Shown here piece after piece: positions 7,407-16,100 of a stretch of DNA of 22,787 nucleotides (the stretch's first letter is position 1; each line of letters starts with the position of its first letter). The stretch spans positions 1 through 22,787 of the forward strand of contig NZ_JOEQ01000071.1 of assembly GCF_000721075.1 (NCBI RefSeq), given 5' to 3'. A program made the position numbers and the translations under genes. Source of the DNA: Streptosporangium amethystogenes. Its GTDB lineage: Bacteria; Actinomycetota; Actinomycetes; Streptosporangiales; Streptosporangiaceae. The notes beneath the pieces are model-generated. The model ran no database searches. It was not told where the DNA came from and saw only the letters and a list, made by a program, of their open reading frames with translations.

Positions 7407-8578
7407 AAGCGTCTATCCAGAAGTTCTGGGCGTAACCGGGCGTGAGATCGCCGGGGTGTGCGGGTGTTGACATAGGCCTCGCCGGGGGTTGGATCGAGGT
7501 TGCCACAACGTCCACCCACCGGCGAGGTCGTGGTCAGTATGCGCCCGCCTATCGTGTTCGCCAAGGCCCCTGCCACCTCGATCGAGCAATTACACGCCCA
7601 ACTGCGAGGTCACTGGCGGCAGGTGATCCGCGCGGTGATGGTCTTGCTGTCGCTGCACGGCCTGCCGGCGGCGCAGATCGCCAACCTGCTGGACTACGAC
7701 GTCGCCACCGTGCGCCGATGGATCGACCGGTTCAACCGCCACGGCCTGGCGGGATTGGCCGACCGCCCCCGCCCCGGCCGCCCTCACCTGGGCGGCGAGC
7801 ATCTGACCGGCCGGATCACCAAGCTGCTGGCCCGGCCGGGACAGTGGACCCTCGCGCGGCTGTGGCGCTACCTGAACCGGCCCCGGTTGAGCAGGCGCAC
7901 GCTGTATCGGCGTGTGCGGCTGGTGGCCGTCTGGCGGCGTCCCAAGCTGGTCGCGCGGGGCGCCCCGGACCGTTGGCGGGTGGTGGCCGCCATTGCCGCA
8001 CGGTTGCGAGCGTTGCCGCGCGGGGCGGTGGTCTGGGGCGCCGATGAAACCCACGTGCACCTGCTGCCGCACCTCCGAGCGGGGTGGACCTTGCGCGCCG
8101 ATCGTCCGGCCGTTGTCACGCCGGGCAAGAACCGGCAGGTCACCGTGTTCGGCGCTGTGGAGTTGACCACGGGGCGGTGGGTGTATCGGCTGGGCCGCCG
8201 GTGCGCGGCCGACTTCCTGCACCTGCTGGATGAGGTGGCCGCCGCGTTCCCGGCCGCGCCGAAGATCGTGGTGATCTGCGACAACGACAGCATCCACCAT
8301 GCGCGGGCCGTCGTGTGCTACCTGCAGGCGCACCCGCGGGTGGAGGTGTTGTACGGGGCGCGTTACAGTCCGCACGACAATTCGGTCGAGCGGATCTGGG
8401 CCGTGCTTAAGGCGTTCATCGCCAACACCGCCGTCAGCTGGCCTGGCCGTCTCAGACAGATCCATGCCTTCTTCCGCGCCCGCTCACCGGACCAGTTGCT
8501 GGCCACCGCCGCCTCGTGGACCAGCCCCTGGCTCCCGGCCGGTTACAAACGGAACTTCTGGAATGCCGCTTAGACGCT
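7407..8578 (+). mobile_element. IS630-family insertion sequence
   Basis: The element is bounded by imperfect inverted repeats. The left end reads AGCGTCTA then TCCAGAAGTTC and GTAACCGG; the inverse of the right end reads AGCGTCTA, an extra 8 bases, TCCAGAAGTTC and GTAACCGG. TA lies at each outer edge (7406-7407 left; 8578-8579 right), fitting the TA target preference of IS630/Tc1 elements. One intact transposase occupies it. Ends are accurate to within one or two bases. Confidence 0.75.
7539..8573 (+). CDS. IS630-family transposase
   Basis: A 344-residue DDE transposase, full length for the family. The N-terminal part (residues 20-110) has two helix-turn-helix units, QVIRAVMVLLSLHGLPAAQI and DVATVRRWIDRFN, joined to the GLAGLADRPRPGRP linker typical of IS630. 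The catalytic triad is D169 (GADETH), D248 (VICDND) and E284 (NSVERIW), with 35 residues between the last two as in the Tc1/mariner-IS630 group. ATG 7539 is chosen because the protein starts there like its relatives; an upstream start at 7500 adds residues from the terminal region. The stop codon TAG lies in the right inverted repeat. No frameshift is seen, so it may be active. Confidence 0.9.
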   Translation: MRPPIVFAKAPATSIEQLHAQLRGHWRQVIRAVMVLLSLHGLPAAQIANLLDYDVATVRRWIDRFNRHGLAGLADRPRPGRPHLGGEHLTGRITKLLARPGQWTLARLWRYLNRPRLSRRTLYRRVRLVAVWRRPKLVARGAPDRWRVVAAIAARLRALPRGAVVWGADETHVHLLPHLRAGWTLRADRPAVVTPGKNRQVTVFGAVELTTGRWVYRLGRRCAADFLHLLDEVAAAFPAAPKIVVICDNDSIHHARAVVCYLQAHPRVEVLYGARYSPHDNSVERIWAVLKAFIANTAVSWPGRLRQIHAFFRARSPDQLLATAASWTSPWLPAGYKRNFWNAA

Positions 8579-8802
8579 ACCTTGCGGCTGGCCGTAGCTT
8601 CGGGAGCTCTGGGCCCTCAGCGGCGGAGCCGCCGGCGCCGCCACCATGGGCTTGCTCACCCAACTACTCGACCACCACCGCGACAAGCAATAACCGACTG
8701 ACCTGAACCGATTCGGCCTCCCTGGGATGGTACGAGCCGGGACTGGCCGAAGAGCCGCAGCCCAGCCCGCAACCATCCGGCGAGGCACCAGCGCCCGGAT
8801 GG
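8579..8802. other. Intergenic stretch with coding-like scraps
   Basis: No gene is recognised. Two open frames on the plus strand look like worn coding sequence: one ends MGLLTQLLDHHRDKQ with TAA at 8691-8693, and the next (from about 8706 to a TGA at 8884-8886) contains GWSLDALIPEGQFGNF. Neither has a supported start. They may be fragments left by the IS630 insertion or earlier rearrangements. Confidence 0.3.
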
Positions 8803-8922
8803 TCACTCGACGCCTTGATCCCTGAAGGACAATTCGGTAACTTCGCGCGGTGCCGTGACGTGCTCGACAAAGTCCATGCGGTGTGAGACACCGGTGAAGA
8901 CATCGACGTCGAGGATAGGCAT
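8803..8922 (-). pseudogene. Small ORF with tautomerase-like start, possible remnant
   Basis: A 39-codon minus-strand frame starts MPILDVDVFTG, strikingly like the MPMLDVYIP start of the tautomerase at 2624-3121, including the catalytic Pro2. The DNA around the two start codons is also similar (GGCATGGCC on the plus strand in both). After about residue 11 the likeness fades, and the frame stops early, so it would be the decayed 5' end of a second tautomerase gene. No good ribosome-binding site is seen. Chance similarity over ten residues cannot be excluded. Confidence 0.25.
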
Positions 8923-8927
8923 GGCCC

Positions 8928-9284
8928 ATGCTCTGGACGCTGGTGAACATCCTGTTCAACCGAGATCTGGCGGGCGACCCGGAACACGTGCGGTGCGCTC
9001 GCTGCGGGTACATCGCCGACCAGTTCGAGGCGCCGATGCGGACCAGGTCCTACTTCACTGTGTCGCGGGAACAACCTCCAGATGGCTACCGGATGCCACC
9101 GGAGTGGACGTGCCCGTCCTGCGGCCGGGCCGGTCCGCTGGAGGCCGGAGAGTTGCTGAGCAACGACACTGTTGTGCACTGCCGCCGTACGTTCCTGTGC
9201 CGGTACTCCTGGACGGTGCCGAGCATGGCGACCGCCGTGACCTGCCCGCGCTGCTACACGCGCCAGTTCGGCCCTGCCAGATGA
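8928..9284 (+). CDS. Small Cys-rich (zinc-ribbon-like) protein, function unknown
   Basis: A 118-residue protein with three CxxC pairs: RCARCGY (about residue 23), WTCPSCGRAG (about 61) and VTCPRCYTRQFGP (about 105), plus two further Cys in VHCRRTFLCRYSW. Such spacing suggests one or two structural zinc ribbons. No enzyme motif is visible. ATG 8928 is the first start in frame; a GAGGA at 8911-8915 is a possible ribosome-binding site although spacing is long. Codon bias supports translation. It stands alone, with a possible tautomerase remnant divergent upstream. I do not recognise the family; nucleic-acid or protein binding is a guess from the ribbons only. Confidence 0.55.
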   Translation: MLWTLVNILFNRDLAGDPEHVRCARCGYIADQFEAPMRTRSYFTVSREQPPDGYRMPPEWTCPSCGRAGPLEAGELLSNDTVVHCRRTFLCRYSWTVPSMATAVTCPRCYTRQFGPAR

Positions 9285-9405
9285 CGCCTCCGTTGGCAGC
9301 GGCCTATTTGGGAACGAACCGGTTGAGGCACCGCGCCCCGGCGTCGGCTTGTACAAGCCGCAACAGGGAGCCTGATCAGCGCCTGGCCACCGCGCTCACC
9401 TGTCA

Positions 9406-9737
9406 TCAGGACGCTGCCGCCGGGCTGGTGCCGGGCGGATGGGCTGACTCGTTGGAATCACCGACGTCGTCGGCGCCTCCCGCGCTTTGGGCGCTGCCTT
9501 GCGGCTTCGGGCGATGTGCGTCCCGGCGCGGGCCTGGGTGGCGGACCTCCGGCCAGTCCTCGGCGGCACTGGAACCCGGGGTGTCGTCCAGGGCGTCGGC
9601 GCTCATGCTGCGATATGCCTGTATCAGGGCGGCGACGTGCTCGGGGGAGACCTCGGCGTTGACCACTAGGGCAGCGAGCAGTTGGGAGCGGCTCACGTTC
9701 TCGTGGGCGGCGAGTCCGGCGGCAACGAGAGGTTGTC
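9406..9737 (-). pseudogene. C-terminal part of a protein with LRV-like helices
   Basis: The frame reads GLAAHENVSRSQLLAALVVNAEVSPEHVAALIQAYRS in short pieces, with alternating short helices as in leucine-rich-repeat-variant proteins, and then a polar, Pro/Ser-rich tail. A GTG at 9696 could start it, but the coding-like sequence continues upstream in the same frame to about 9737, where it meets the DnaE fragment in another frame, so the N-terminus seems lost at that junction. The family call is tentative; the protein is otherwise unknown. It is unclear whether the GTG is used. Confidence 0.4.
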
Positions 9738-9951
9738 GCTGTAGTACACCGGCTTGCGATGGTGCCGCGAGGCGGGAGCGACGTAACTCTCGATGCCGAT
9801 GATCGGCTTGATCCCCATCTTGTGTGCCGTCTGGTGGAACTCGTAAGCCCCGTGCACGTTGCCGTGGTCGCTCATCGCCACGGTCGGCATGCCCAGCCGT
9901 GCCACCTCGTCCATCAGCAGGCCGACCTTGGCCGCCCCGTCGAGCATGCTC
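9693..9951 (-). pseudogene. dnaE: DNA polymerase III alpha subunit (DnaE), PHP-domain fragment
   Basis: The minus-strand frame gives SMLDGAAKVGLLMDEVARLG, then MPTVAMSDHGNVHGAYEFHQ and IKPIIGIESYVAP with RHHRKPVYYSD. This is the N-terminal PHP domain of bacterial replicative polymerase DnaE, corresponding to roughly residues 18-95 of about 1180; SDHGN and the IIGIE strand are PHP motifs. The preceding HLHVHTEY metal-binding motif is missing: the sequence starts at Ser codon 9951, exactly where a Tn3-type inverted repeat ends (9952). Beyond VYYSD the frame runs into unrelated sequence. It is a small scrap and cannot encode a polymerase; an intact dnaE must be elsewhere if this is a chromosome. 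Confidence 0.8.
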
Positions 9952-10281
9952 GGGGTTGAGGAACCCGCGGACAGCCGTTGGCGCTGAGAAGGATCTTGTG
10001 GTGTTGCCCGTGCTCGGCCGAAGCCTCAGCCCCTTGGCGTCGTACCACCTCGGCGCGGGTTATCAGCAGGGTTCGCGCCCCCGGGAGACCGAGGTTTCGG
10101 CGGTGGGCCGCCGTGCGGTGCATGGGATCGGAATGGCGCGGGAATCAGCGCCAGGACGGTGACCTGCAGTGATGCGGTTCCAGAGGCCAGGCAGAGCCGA
10201 TGTCGTGTCTAGTCCGCCCATCAGCGCCGAGGCTCATGATCGTTCTCAGCGCCAACGGCTGTCCGCGGGTTCCTCGATCCC
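9952..10281. mobile_element. Tn3-derived miniature inverted-repeat element (TIME)
   Basis: Left end 9952-9999 starts GGGGTTGAGGAACCCGCGGA and continues CAGCCGTTGGCGCTGAGA. The right end (10238-10281) is its inverse, identical over about 37 positions apart from the outer bases (GGGATCGAGG instead of GGGGTTGAGG). The 235 bp between them holds no gene. Ends of about 38-45 bp beginning GGGG are typical of the Tn3 family, and short non-coding pairs of such ends are the described TIME class, mobilised in trans. No 5-bp target duplication is seen at the present borders. Confidence 0.7.
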
Positions 10282-10410
10282 GTGACCACGCAGTCGGCTC
10301 ACGGTCGTGTCGGCGCTCATCGAGGCACAGCATGCAGGGCGGTCGCTCTAAAGATCAAACAGTTACAGCAGCCGGTCGGCTAGCGGGACTTTTCGAGGCT
10401 GCTATATCTG

Positions 10411-11472
10411 TCAAGCGGATGTCTGGAGGGGTTCTGGGGTGCGTTCGAGGAGCTTGAACAGTTGCCGGGAGAGGGCTCGTTTGAGGCAGCGGCGGGCTTC
10501 GCGTGGGGACTTTCCTTCGGAGATGCGGCGGGCGCTGTAGGCGCGGGTGTCGGGGTCGACGCGGGCCCGGACGAGGATGATGGTGTGGAGCGCCCGGTTG
10601 AGCTGGCGGTCGCCGCTGCGGTTGAGCCGGTGGCGGTTGGTGAGGCCTGAGGATGCCGGGATGGGGGCCGTGCCGGCGAACGCAGCGAAGGCGGCCTCGG
10701 AGCGGAATCGTCCGGGATGGGACCAGCTGACCAGGATCTGTGCCGCACTGATGGCACCCACGCCGACCTGTTCGATCAGTTCGGGCTTGAACTCGTTGAC
10801 CAGGGCGGTGATCTCTTCTTCGAGAGCCTTGGCCTCGGCGCGTAGTGTCTGGATGCGCTGGGCCGTGGGGCGCAGGGCCCGGACGGTCATGCGGTGCTCC
10901 AGGGTCTGGGAGGGGCGGTCCCGCAATGTGGCGCAGTAGCTGATCTGGGCTTTGCTGCCCATGGAACGGATCTCGGTGCGCAGGTCGTCGGGTGCCGAGA
11001 CGATCAAGGCCTTCAGGTGGTTGATTGCCGCGGTGCTCGCGCTGACGGCGCCCTGGCGGGTGGCGAGCAGCACCCTGAGCGCCTCGCGTTCTCCGCGGCG
11101 GCGGGGCTGGATGAGATGTTCGCTGGTCAACGCCTCACGAGCGGCGCGGATCGCGTCGAGGGCGTCGGTCTTGCGGCCGCCACGTTGAGCTGGTCGTCTG
11201 GGACGGCAGACCTCCACCACCTTTTCGCCAGAGGCCTGCAGGAACGCGGCCAGGCCCGCGCCGTAGCCACCGGCTCCTTCAAGAGCCCAGCAGCGTCGAT
11301 CGGGGATGTGCTTGCGGGCGAACTCCAGGAGCTGAAGGTAGCCGTGGGCGTCGGTGACCGCCTCAGCGTGGGCGAGGACGGCTCCTAGCGGACTGACCGC
11401 GGCGGCGGCCAGGGTATCGCGGTGGGTATCGACTCCGATGACACCATCGACCTGTTCTGCCGGCATGGACAT
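10411..11472 (-). CDS. IS110-family transposase (DEDD)
   Basis: A 353-residue recombinase of normal length. The N-terminal RuvC-like DEDD domain shows D15 (VIGVDTHRD), E65 (WALEGAGG), D103 and D106 (KTDALDA). A coiled region follows (residues 200-225), and the C-terminal Transposase_20 domain reads VGVGAISAAQILVSW, RFRSEAAFAAFAGTAPIPAS with the candidate catalytic Ser in PASSG, then HRLNRSGDRQLNRALH. In this family the DEDD and Ser sites act together under guidance of a bridge RNA made from the element's non-coding end. The start ATG has AAGGGAAAC upstream; the leader of about 170 bases fits the IS110 subgroup rather than IS1111. No frame damage is visible. Confidence 0.92.
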   Translation of the reverse strand: MSMPAEQVDGVIGVDTHRDTLAAAAVSPLGAVLAHAEAVTDAHGYLQLLEFARKHIPDRRCWALEGAGGYGAGLAAFLQASGEKVVEVCRPRRPAQRGGRKTDALDAIRAAREALTSEHLIQPRRRGEREALRVLLATRQGAVSASTAAINHLKALIVSAPDDLRTEIRSMGSKAQISYCATLRDRPSQTLEHRMTVRALRPTAQRIQTLRAEAKALEEEITALVNEFKPELIEQVGVGAISAAQILVSWSHPGRFRSEAAFAAFAGTAPIPASSGLTNRHRLNRSGDRQLNRALHTIILVRARVDPDTRAYSARRISEGKSPREARRCLKRALSRQLFKLLERTPEPLQTSA

Positions 11473-11640
11473 GCGGTTGTTTCCCTTCCAGAGGCGACTG
11501 CGATCGGCGTCGGCCTGGATGGGATCACCACGCGGCAGAACTGTGACGAGTCACGCCGCAAGCGGCGGACGAGCTGCTAATCAAGCCAACGGGGTGGGCC
11601 AGGCCGACGCCGGCACCCGGTAGACATCTCGAAAACAAGG
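11473..11640 (-). ncRNA. Candidate IS110 bridge RNA region
   Basis: In the transposase leader the minus strand carries CGGCGTCGGCCTGG (11612-11599) and, 80 bases on, its exact inverse CCAGGCCGACGCCG (11518-11505): a 14-bp perfect long-range stem. Between them lies a tight hairpin GCCGC-TT-GCGGC and the dyad TGACTCGTCA. The position, 5' of the transposase and at the element end, and the multi-stem layout match the bridge RNAs described for IS621 and relatives. Guide loops were not assigned. Confidence 0.45.
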
Positions 11641-11984
11641 CAGTTCCATATCGGGCGCCAGTTCCGAATGCGGGTCGCGGCCTGACGGTAGTCCCCGGCG
11701 GTGGCGGCATGGCCCCGGGCGGTGCCGGCGATGGTGGAGGCCAGGCGCGAGAGGTTGGTGGCCAGCTCGGCCAGGCGCGCCTCCCACCCGGTCACCGGAT
11801 CCGTGGCGACCGCGCCGTCGGCCTGGTCGACGTCGACCAGGCGGTGCTCGGCCTCGACCAGTTCGGCGGCCACCACGGCCAGGCGCTCGATGTCGCGCGC
11901 CAGCTGGCGGCGCTGCCAGGCGGCCTGCTGCAGGGCGGCCTCGGTGCGGCGCCGGGCCCGGTGCCATGCCAGCCACCCGAACAC
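11577..11984 (-). pseudogene. Small coiled-coil protein gene, 3' end replaced by IS110
   Basis: A 135-codon frame. Residues 1-110 are Ala/Arg/Glu-rich and strongly helical (QQAAWQRRQLARDIERLAVV, VEAEHRLVDVDQ, LAELATNLSRLASTIAG), suggesting a coiled coil after a short hydrophobic start MFGWLAWHRARRR. The last 20 or so residues (from about EMSTGC) appear to be encoded by the IS110 end, so the native C-terminus is missing. GTG 11984 is the only start: an in-frame TGA lies just upstream. A GGAGG is present but 14 bases away. The gene follows the DUF6461 gene by 56 bp on the same strand and may have been co-transcribed. Family not recognised. Confidence 0.5.
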
Positions 11985-12040
11985 AGCCCGACGGCGGTCC
12001 TCCGAAGCGAGGTCTCAGGCGCGTCGACGCGATCCCGGCC

Positions 12041-13096
12041 CTACTTCTGAAGCTGTTCCAGCAATACCATGAGCGCGCCCACCCGGCGGCCCGCCCGGTC
12101 GTCCAGTCGAAGCATGCCGATCTGCCAGATCGCATCCCTGGCCGCGGCCAGGGCGTCCTCACCGACCGCGGCCTCAAGGACGCTCAACGCCTGGTACCGC
12201 GCGCGCCAGCGTTCCACGGTCTCAGCGGGAGCATCGGCCGGCGGGCTCTGGGCCAGCAGTTCCTGGCTGAGGAGACGTACTTCGGCGCGGAGCTCGGCGA
12301 GAACGGCCGGGCTCGGCGCCCCCGCCAGAGCGGCCAGAACATGGTCGGCCACCGGCACGTGCAGGCCGCTCAGCTCGCACGCGGTCTCCGCCACCAGCGC
12401 GGCGATCTCACGCGCGCGGCCGGGGCCGGGGGCGGCGATGAGGTCGGCCACGCGCGGGTCGCCGGCGAGATAAGCGAGATGGTCGCGCTCGTCCTGGCCG
12501 GACAGAACCGCTCCGGCCGGTTCCGCGTACGCGTCCAGAACGGCGCTCTGGTGCTCCGCGGCCAGCCACTCCGCCTCCAGACGCCCGCCGACGAGCATCT
12601 CGCCCAAGGTCAGAGCCGCGCTGCGGAGATCGTCCTGTTCCGCCAGCTCGGGCCAGGCCGACAGCGCGTCGGGCAGGTCTTCGAGGTCTTCCAGCTCTTC
12701 GGGGTCGAACAGATCCGCCGTGACGAGGACGCGGCCGTGCTCGGCATAGGCGAGTTGCCCGTCCCCGTTGGCGTTCCAGAACATGCTGAGCGCCCGCCCT
12801 TGCCGCGCCAACCGGGCCAGAACCTCTGGACGCGTCCCTTGAAAGCCATTGGGCTCGACCAGGACGGTCCAGGACCCCAGGCTTCCGGCCATCGCCGCGC
12901 CGGCCCGAGCGGGAAGCGCGTCGTAGGCCGCCTGTACGGTCTGCGCGAAAGTGCGCCTGCCCGAGCCGTCCTCCTGCCCTCCCGCCGCGACGAGCGCCTC
13001 GGTGGCCGGCATGCACTCGATCCACGTGACGCACAACGGCACGTCCAGGTTCTCCTCCAGCAGCTTGCGATAGTGCGTCAGCGCATCGGAGTCCAA
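12041..13096 (-). CDS. DUF6461-family protein
   Basis: A 351-residue protein. The start is taken as TTG 13096 (LDSDALTHYRKLLEEN), preceded by GGGAG; an upstream in-frame reading to 13156 would run through the terminator hairpin at 13121-13154. The N-terminal half has the DUF6461 pattern: LCVTWIECMPATEALVAAGG, then SWTVLVEPNGFQGTRPEVLA and SMFWNANGDGQLAYAEHGRV, and a hydrophobic LTLGEMLVGG helix. The C-terminal half (from about residue 190) is helical and unassigned. No signal peptide or membrane helix, so it is cytoplasmic. The family is common in actinomycetes and has no proven role. It lies downstream of a secreted nuclease gene on the same strand; an immunity or accessory role is speculative because a terminator separates them. 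Confidence 0.75.
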   Translation of the reverse strand: MDSDALTHYRKLLEENLDVPLCVTWIECMPATEALVAAGGQEDGSGRRTFAQTVQAAYDALPARAGAAMAGSLGSWTVLVEPNGFQGTRPEVLARLARQGRALSMFWNANGDGQLAYAEHGRVLVTADLFDPEELEDLEDLPDALSAWPELAEQDDLRSAALTLGEMLVGGRLEAEWLAAEHQSAVLDAYAEPAGAVLSGQDERDHLAYLAGDPRVADLIAAPGPGRAREIAALVAETACELSGLHVPVADHVLAALAGAPSPAVLAELRAEVRLLSQELLAQSPPADAPAETVERWRARYQALSVLEAAVGEDALAAARDAIWQIGMLRLDDRAGRRVGALMVLLEQLQK

Positions 13097-13120
13097 TGTC
13101 GTCTCCCGGCAAAGAGAAAG

Positions 13121-13154
13121 GGCCCGGCCCACCGGAAAAGCCGGAGGCCGGGCC
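13121..13154 (-). terminator. Strong hairpin terminator after the nuclease gene
   Basis: On the plus strand GGCCCGGCC-ca-CCGG, loop AAAAG, CCGG-ag-GCCGGGCC. Read in the direction of the genes (minus), the stem is followed by CTTTCTCTTT. It begins 25 bases after the nuclease stop codon and ends just before the DUF6461 start, so it should end nuclease transcripts and isolate the downstream gene. Confidence 0.75.
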
Positions 13155-13178
13155 ACACCTTATGCGAAGTACGGACGG

Positions 13179-16100
13179 CTAGGAAGCCTCGGCGTCAGGA
13201 ACAATCTGCTCGTCGGCCAGGGTATCCGTGCCCGGCGGCGGCGGATAATAGCCGAGTGATCCAGGTTCCTGGCTGTCCGAGATCCGTACCGTGAACTTCT
13301 GTTTCTCCAGAACACGGTTACGCTCGAACCACCAGCCCATCCAGGATCCCGCGGTGGAGTTGTCGGTCGCCAGAATCGCGCGAGCCGAATAGTTGGTGCC
13401 CGCCAGTGACGCTCCTTGGTGAGTGGCGGCGAAGGGGAACTCATCGCACGATCGGATGATCGTGTTTCCCTGGGGGTCTTTGAGGTTCCGGGTGTATCGC
13501 TTGCCGGGCGGGCGCGGACGCGAATCGCTGAAGGAGGTGTCGCACTGTTTGATGGCCACCTTTCTGTTCTCCCCGCCCAGTCCCTTCTTGCTGGTGTCGG
13601 TGTTCCGCTGCAAGGGCGTGCTCCAGGAGAATCCTGGGATCTTCTTGTTGGGGTCGTAGGGCACGGTGCTCGCCGGCTTGTTCCAGGCGTCCCAGATGTG
13701 CTGCGCCGACTCTTTGACCGGGTTGGTCATGAGCTGATTCCCCGGCCCCTTCACCTGGGCCGCTTTGCTCAGCTCGAAGACCGGGCGGCCGTCCTTGAAG
13801 ACCACGCAACCACCCTTCGCCGTCTTGATGGCAGGCGAGCTGTCGCAGCGGAAGACCGGGTTCTCCTGCATCAGGTATGCGTACGGGTCCAACGTCTGCT
13901 CAATCATGTGAACCTGCGGCTGCAACTTGCAACGAGCCCTGCGATCCGGCGCCGCGAAGTCCGCGGGATCCGAGGTGAAGGTGAAGTTGCCGCCTTCCTG
14001 CTCCCATGCCTCGGGGGTCTTGTATATGAACTTGTTCAATCCGATCGGTGACACGGAACACTTGTTCGTCGGATTGAACGCGAGCCCGAGGCTGAAGGGG
14101 AACGTCTCCGCCCCGGCTTTGACCGTCGGGAGCAGGGCCGGGATGTTCGTCTTCCCGCTTCTTTCGAGTTTGTCCAGGTGGAAGTACACTTTGAACTGCC
14201 GGCTGTCGTACTGGTTCGCCAGTCGGGCCGCGGTGCTCTTGGCCTCTCCCGTGAAGGAATGAGCGATGAGCGTGACGCGAGCGTCGTATCTGATGGAGCC
14301 TACGCGCCTCCTGTTCACGTAGAAGCTGACTTGCGAGCCGATCTCGCCCCACATGCACCAGTTGTAGGAATTCTTCACCGTGTAGGCCTTCGGGCCCGTC
14401 AGCGCGCGGCATTGCGCGTCGTTCTCGACGCGGTCATAGGTGAAGGTCGGCTCGGCCGCCACCGCCTTCACGGAGGCCAGCGGCGCCGCGCGAGACGTGT
14501 CCACCGTGACCGCCTGCCAACCGGACCATGCCCCCGTCACGCCGCCGCTGAGGGTACGGGCTCGCCAGCGCACGTCCCAGCCGTCGCTGATCTTCCCGGC
14601 CGGCATGCGGACGATGCCCACGGATCCGGGGCCGGACTTCGCGATCCCCGACCAGATGAGCCCCTTGCCCTGTGCCGGAACCTTCGGGCCGTGCTCGACC
14701 TGCACCTCCACGACGGCGTGCCGCTTCCCGGGGTCGGCTACCTTGATCATGAATTCCGGTGTGGTGGTCACGAGCTTCGCGACGCCGTCGCCAGCCTTCC
14801 GCGTACGCGTCCACGCCCTGCTCACGGACGGACCGCCCGCCGTGGTGGTGGACGCCCGAGCCTTCTTCGGCGCCATCGTCAGGAGCGGACCCACGCCGAA
14901 CCACCACTCGTAGGGTTCGGCCATGGCGTTGCCCGCATCGTCCGTGACCCCACTGACGGTGGACCAGTACCAGGAGTCGAGGGGCAGCCTCGGCGTGAAC
15001 GTCAGCACCCTTCGGTCGGGGCTCATGGTCGTGTCCCCGGGTAGGCCCTCCTCCATGAAGATGTCTTCGAGTGCCAAGGAGGCCGCTGCCACCGGCTCGC
15101 TGAAGGTCACCTTGATCTGCGCGTCGGGCGCCACGTCGTCCGCGCCGTCAGCCGGTTCCACGGCGACGACGGTGGGCGGGACGGTGTCCGGTCCCGTAGT
15201 GGGGCTCGGGCTCGGGCTGGGGCCGGCGCCGCCGTCGATGAAGGTGACCTTCAACACCGGCGGGTGCGGGACCTCCGCTTCGGTCTCCGCTGCGTGGAAT
15301 CCACGGTCGTACTGGGGGGCGTCCGAGGATTCGTCCACGCCGCGCAGCATGAAACCGTAGTCGTCCTGACCCGATGTCCACGCCTGAACGATGTCCTTCA
15401 CCTGCCAGGTCCAGGCGACATCGGTCGCCGGGGAGTCGTCGGTGCATCCGCCCGGATCGCGAGCGATCGACTCACCCTCGCCGCTGGTCGCCGGTTGGTT
15501 GTCCCACGTGAGGAGGTCGGCGTTCCAGGGCTGCGTGAGCCGCTGTGCCTTGATGCCGGACTGGCTGGTGCCGCAGCCGTATGCGGAGCTGTTCCACAGT
15601 TCCAGCTCGGCGCCGACGATCGTCTTTCCTGCGATGGGTGAGGTGTCGAAGCTCAAGAAGCTTCGCTCGATCGCCTTGAACTGTTCATAGTCGTATGCGC
15701 CGGACCAGAGCGTCGGCCCTTGCGGTCCGACTGATCCCTGGTCGTCCACCCATGTGTCGGCTTGCACTGGCAGCGAGATCGTCCGCTGCTCGCCTGGCGG
15801 GTCGGTGGGCGTCGGCGTGGGGGTGGAGGTCGACAACGTGATGGTGAACGGCCAGTTGTACGGCGCCACCATCGGATGCCCGTCGGCGTCCTGGGCCCCG
15901 CTGACCTCCGCGGTGTACTGCATGCCGGGCGCGAGGGGCGCGTCAGGGACGAATGCCGCGCCGTCTCCTGAAGCGTTGGCGCCTGATGTGCCGGGCACCG
16001 TTTGACCTGTGCGGTCCTTGAGGGTGATGTGCGCCCCTGTCACGGGCTCACTGAAGCGTGCCTCGACGTGCACGTCCGGTTGGGCGTTTGTTGCGCCGAG

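Larger units (their letters stand above)
10395..11640 (-). mobile_element. IS110-family insertion sequence
   Basis: One full transposase with a long non-coding leader (11473-11640) and a short 3' end. The right border is near 10395-10405 (TTGACAGATATAGCAGCC on the minus strand after the stop). The left border is near 11640, where the small gene 11577-11984 loses its natural C-terminus. IS110 elements have no clear terminal repeats and make no target duplication, so exact borders cannot be read from one copy. Confidence 0.6.

Noticed and set aside
9947..10286. 5-bp target duplication around the miniature element
   Set aside because: TGCTC on the left and GTGAC on the right do not match.
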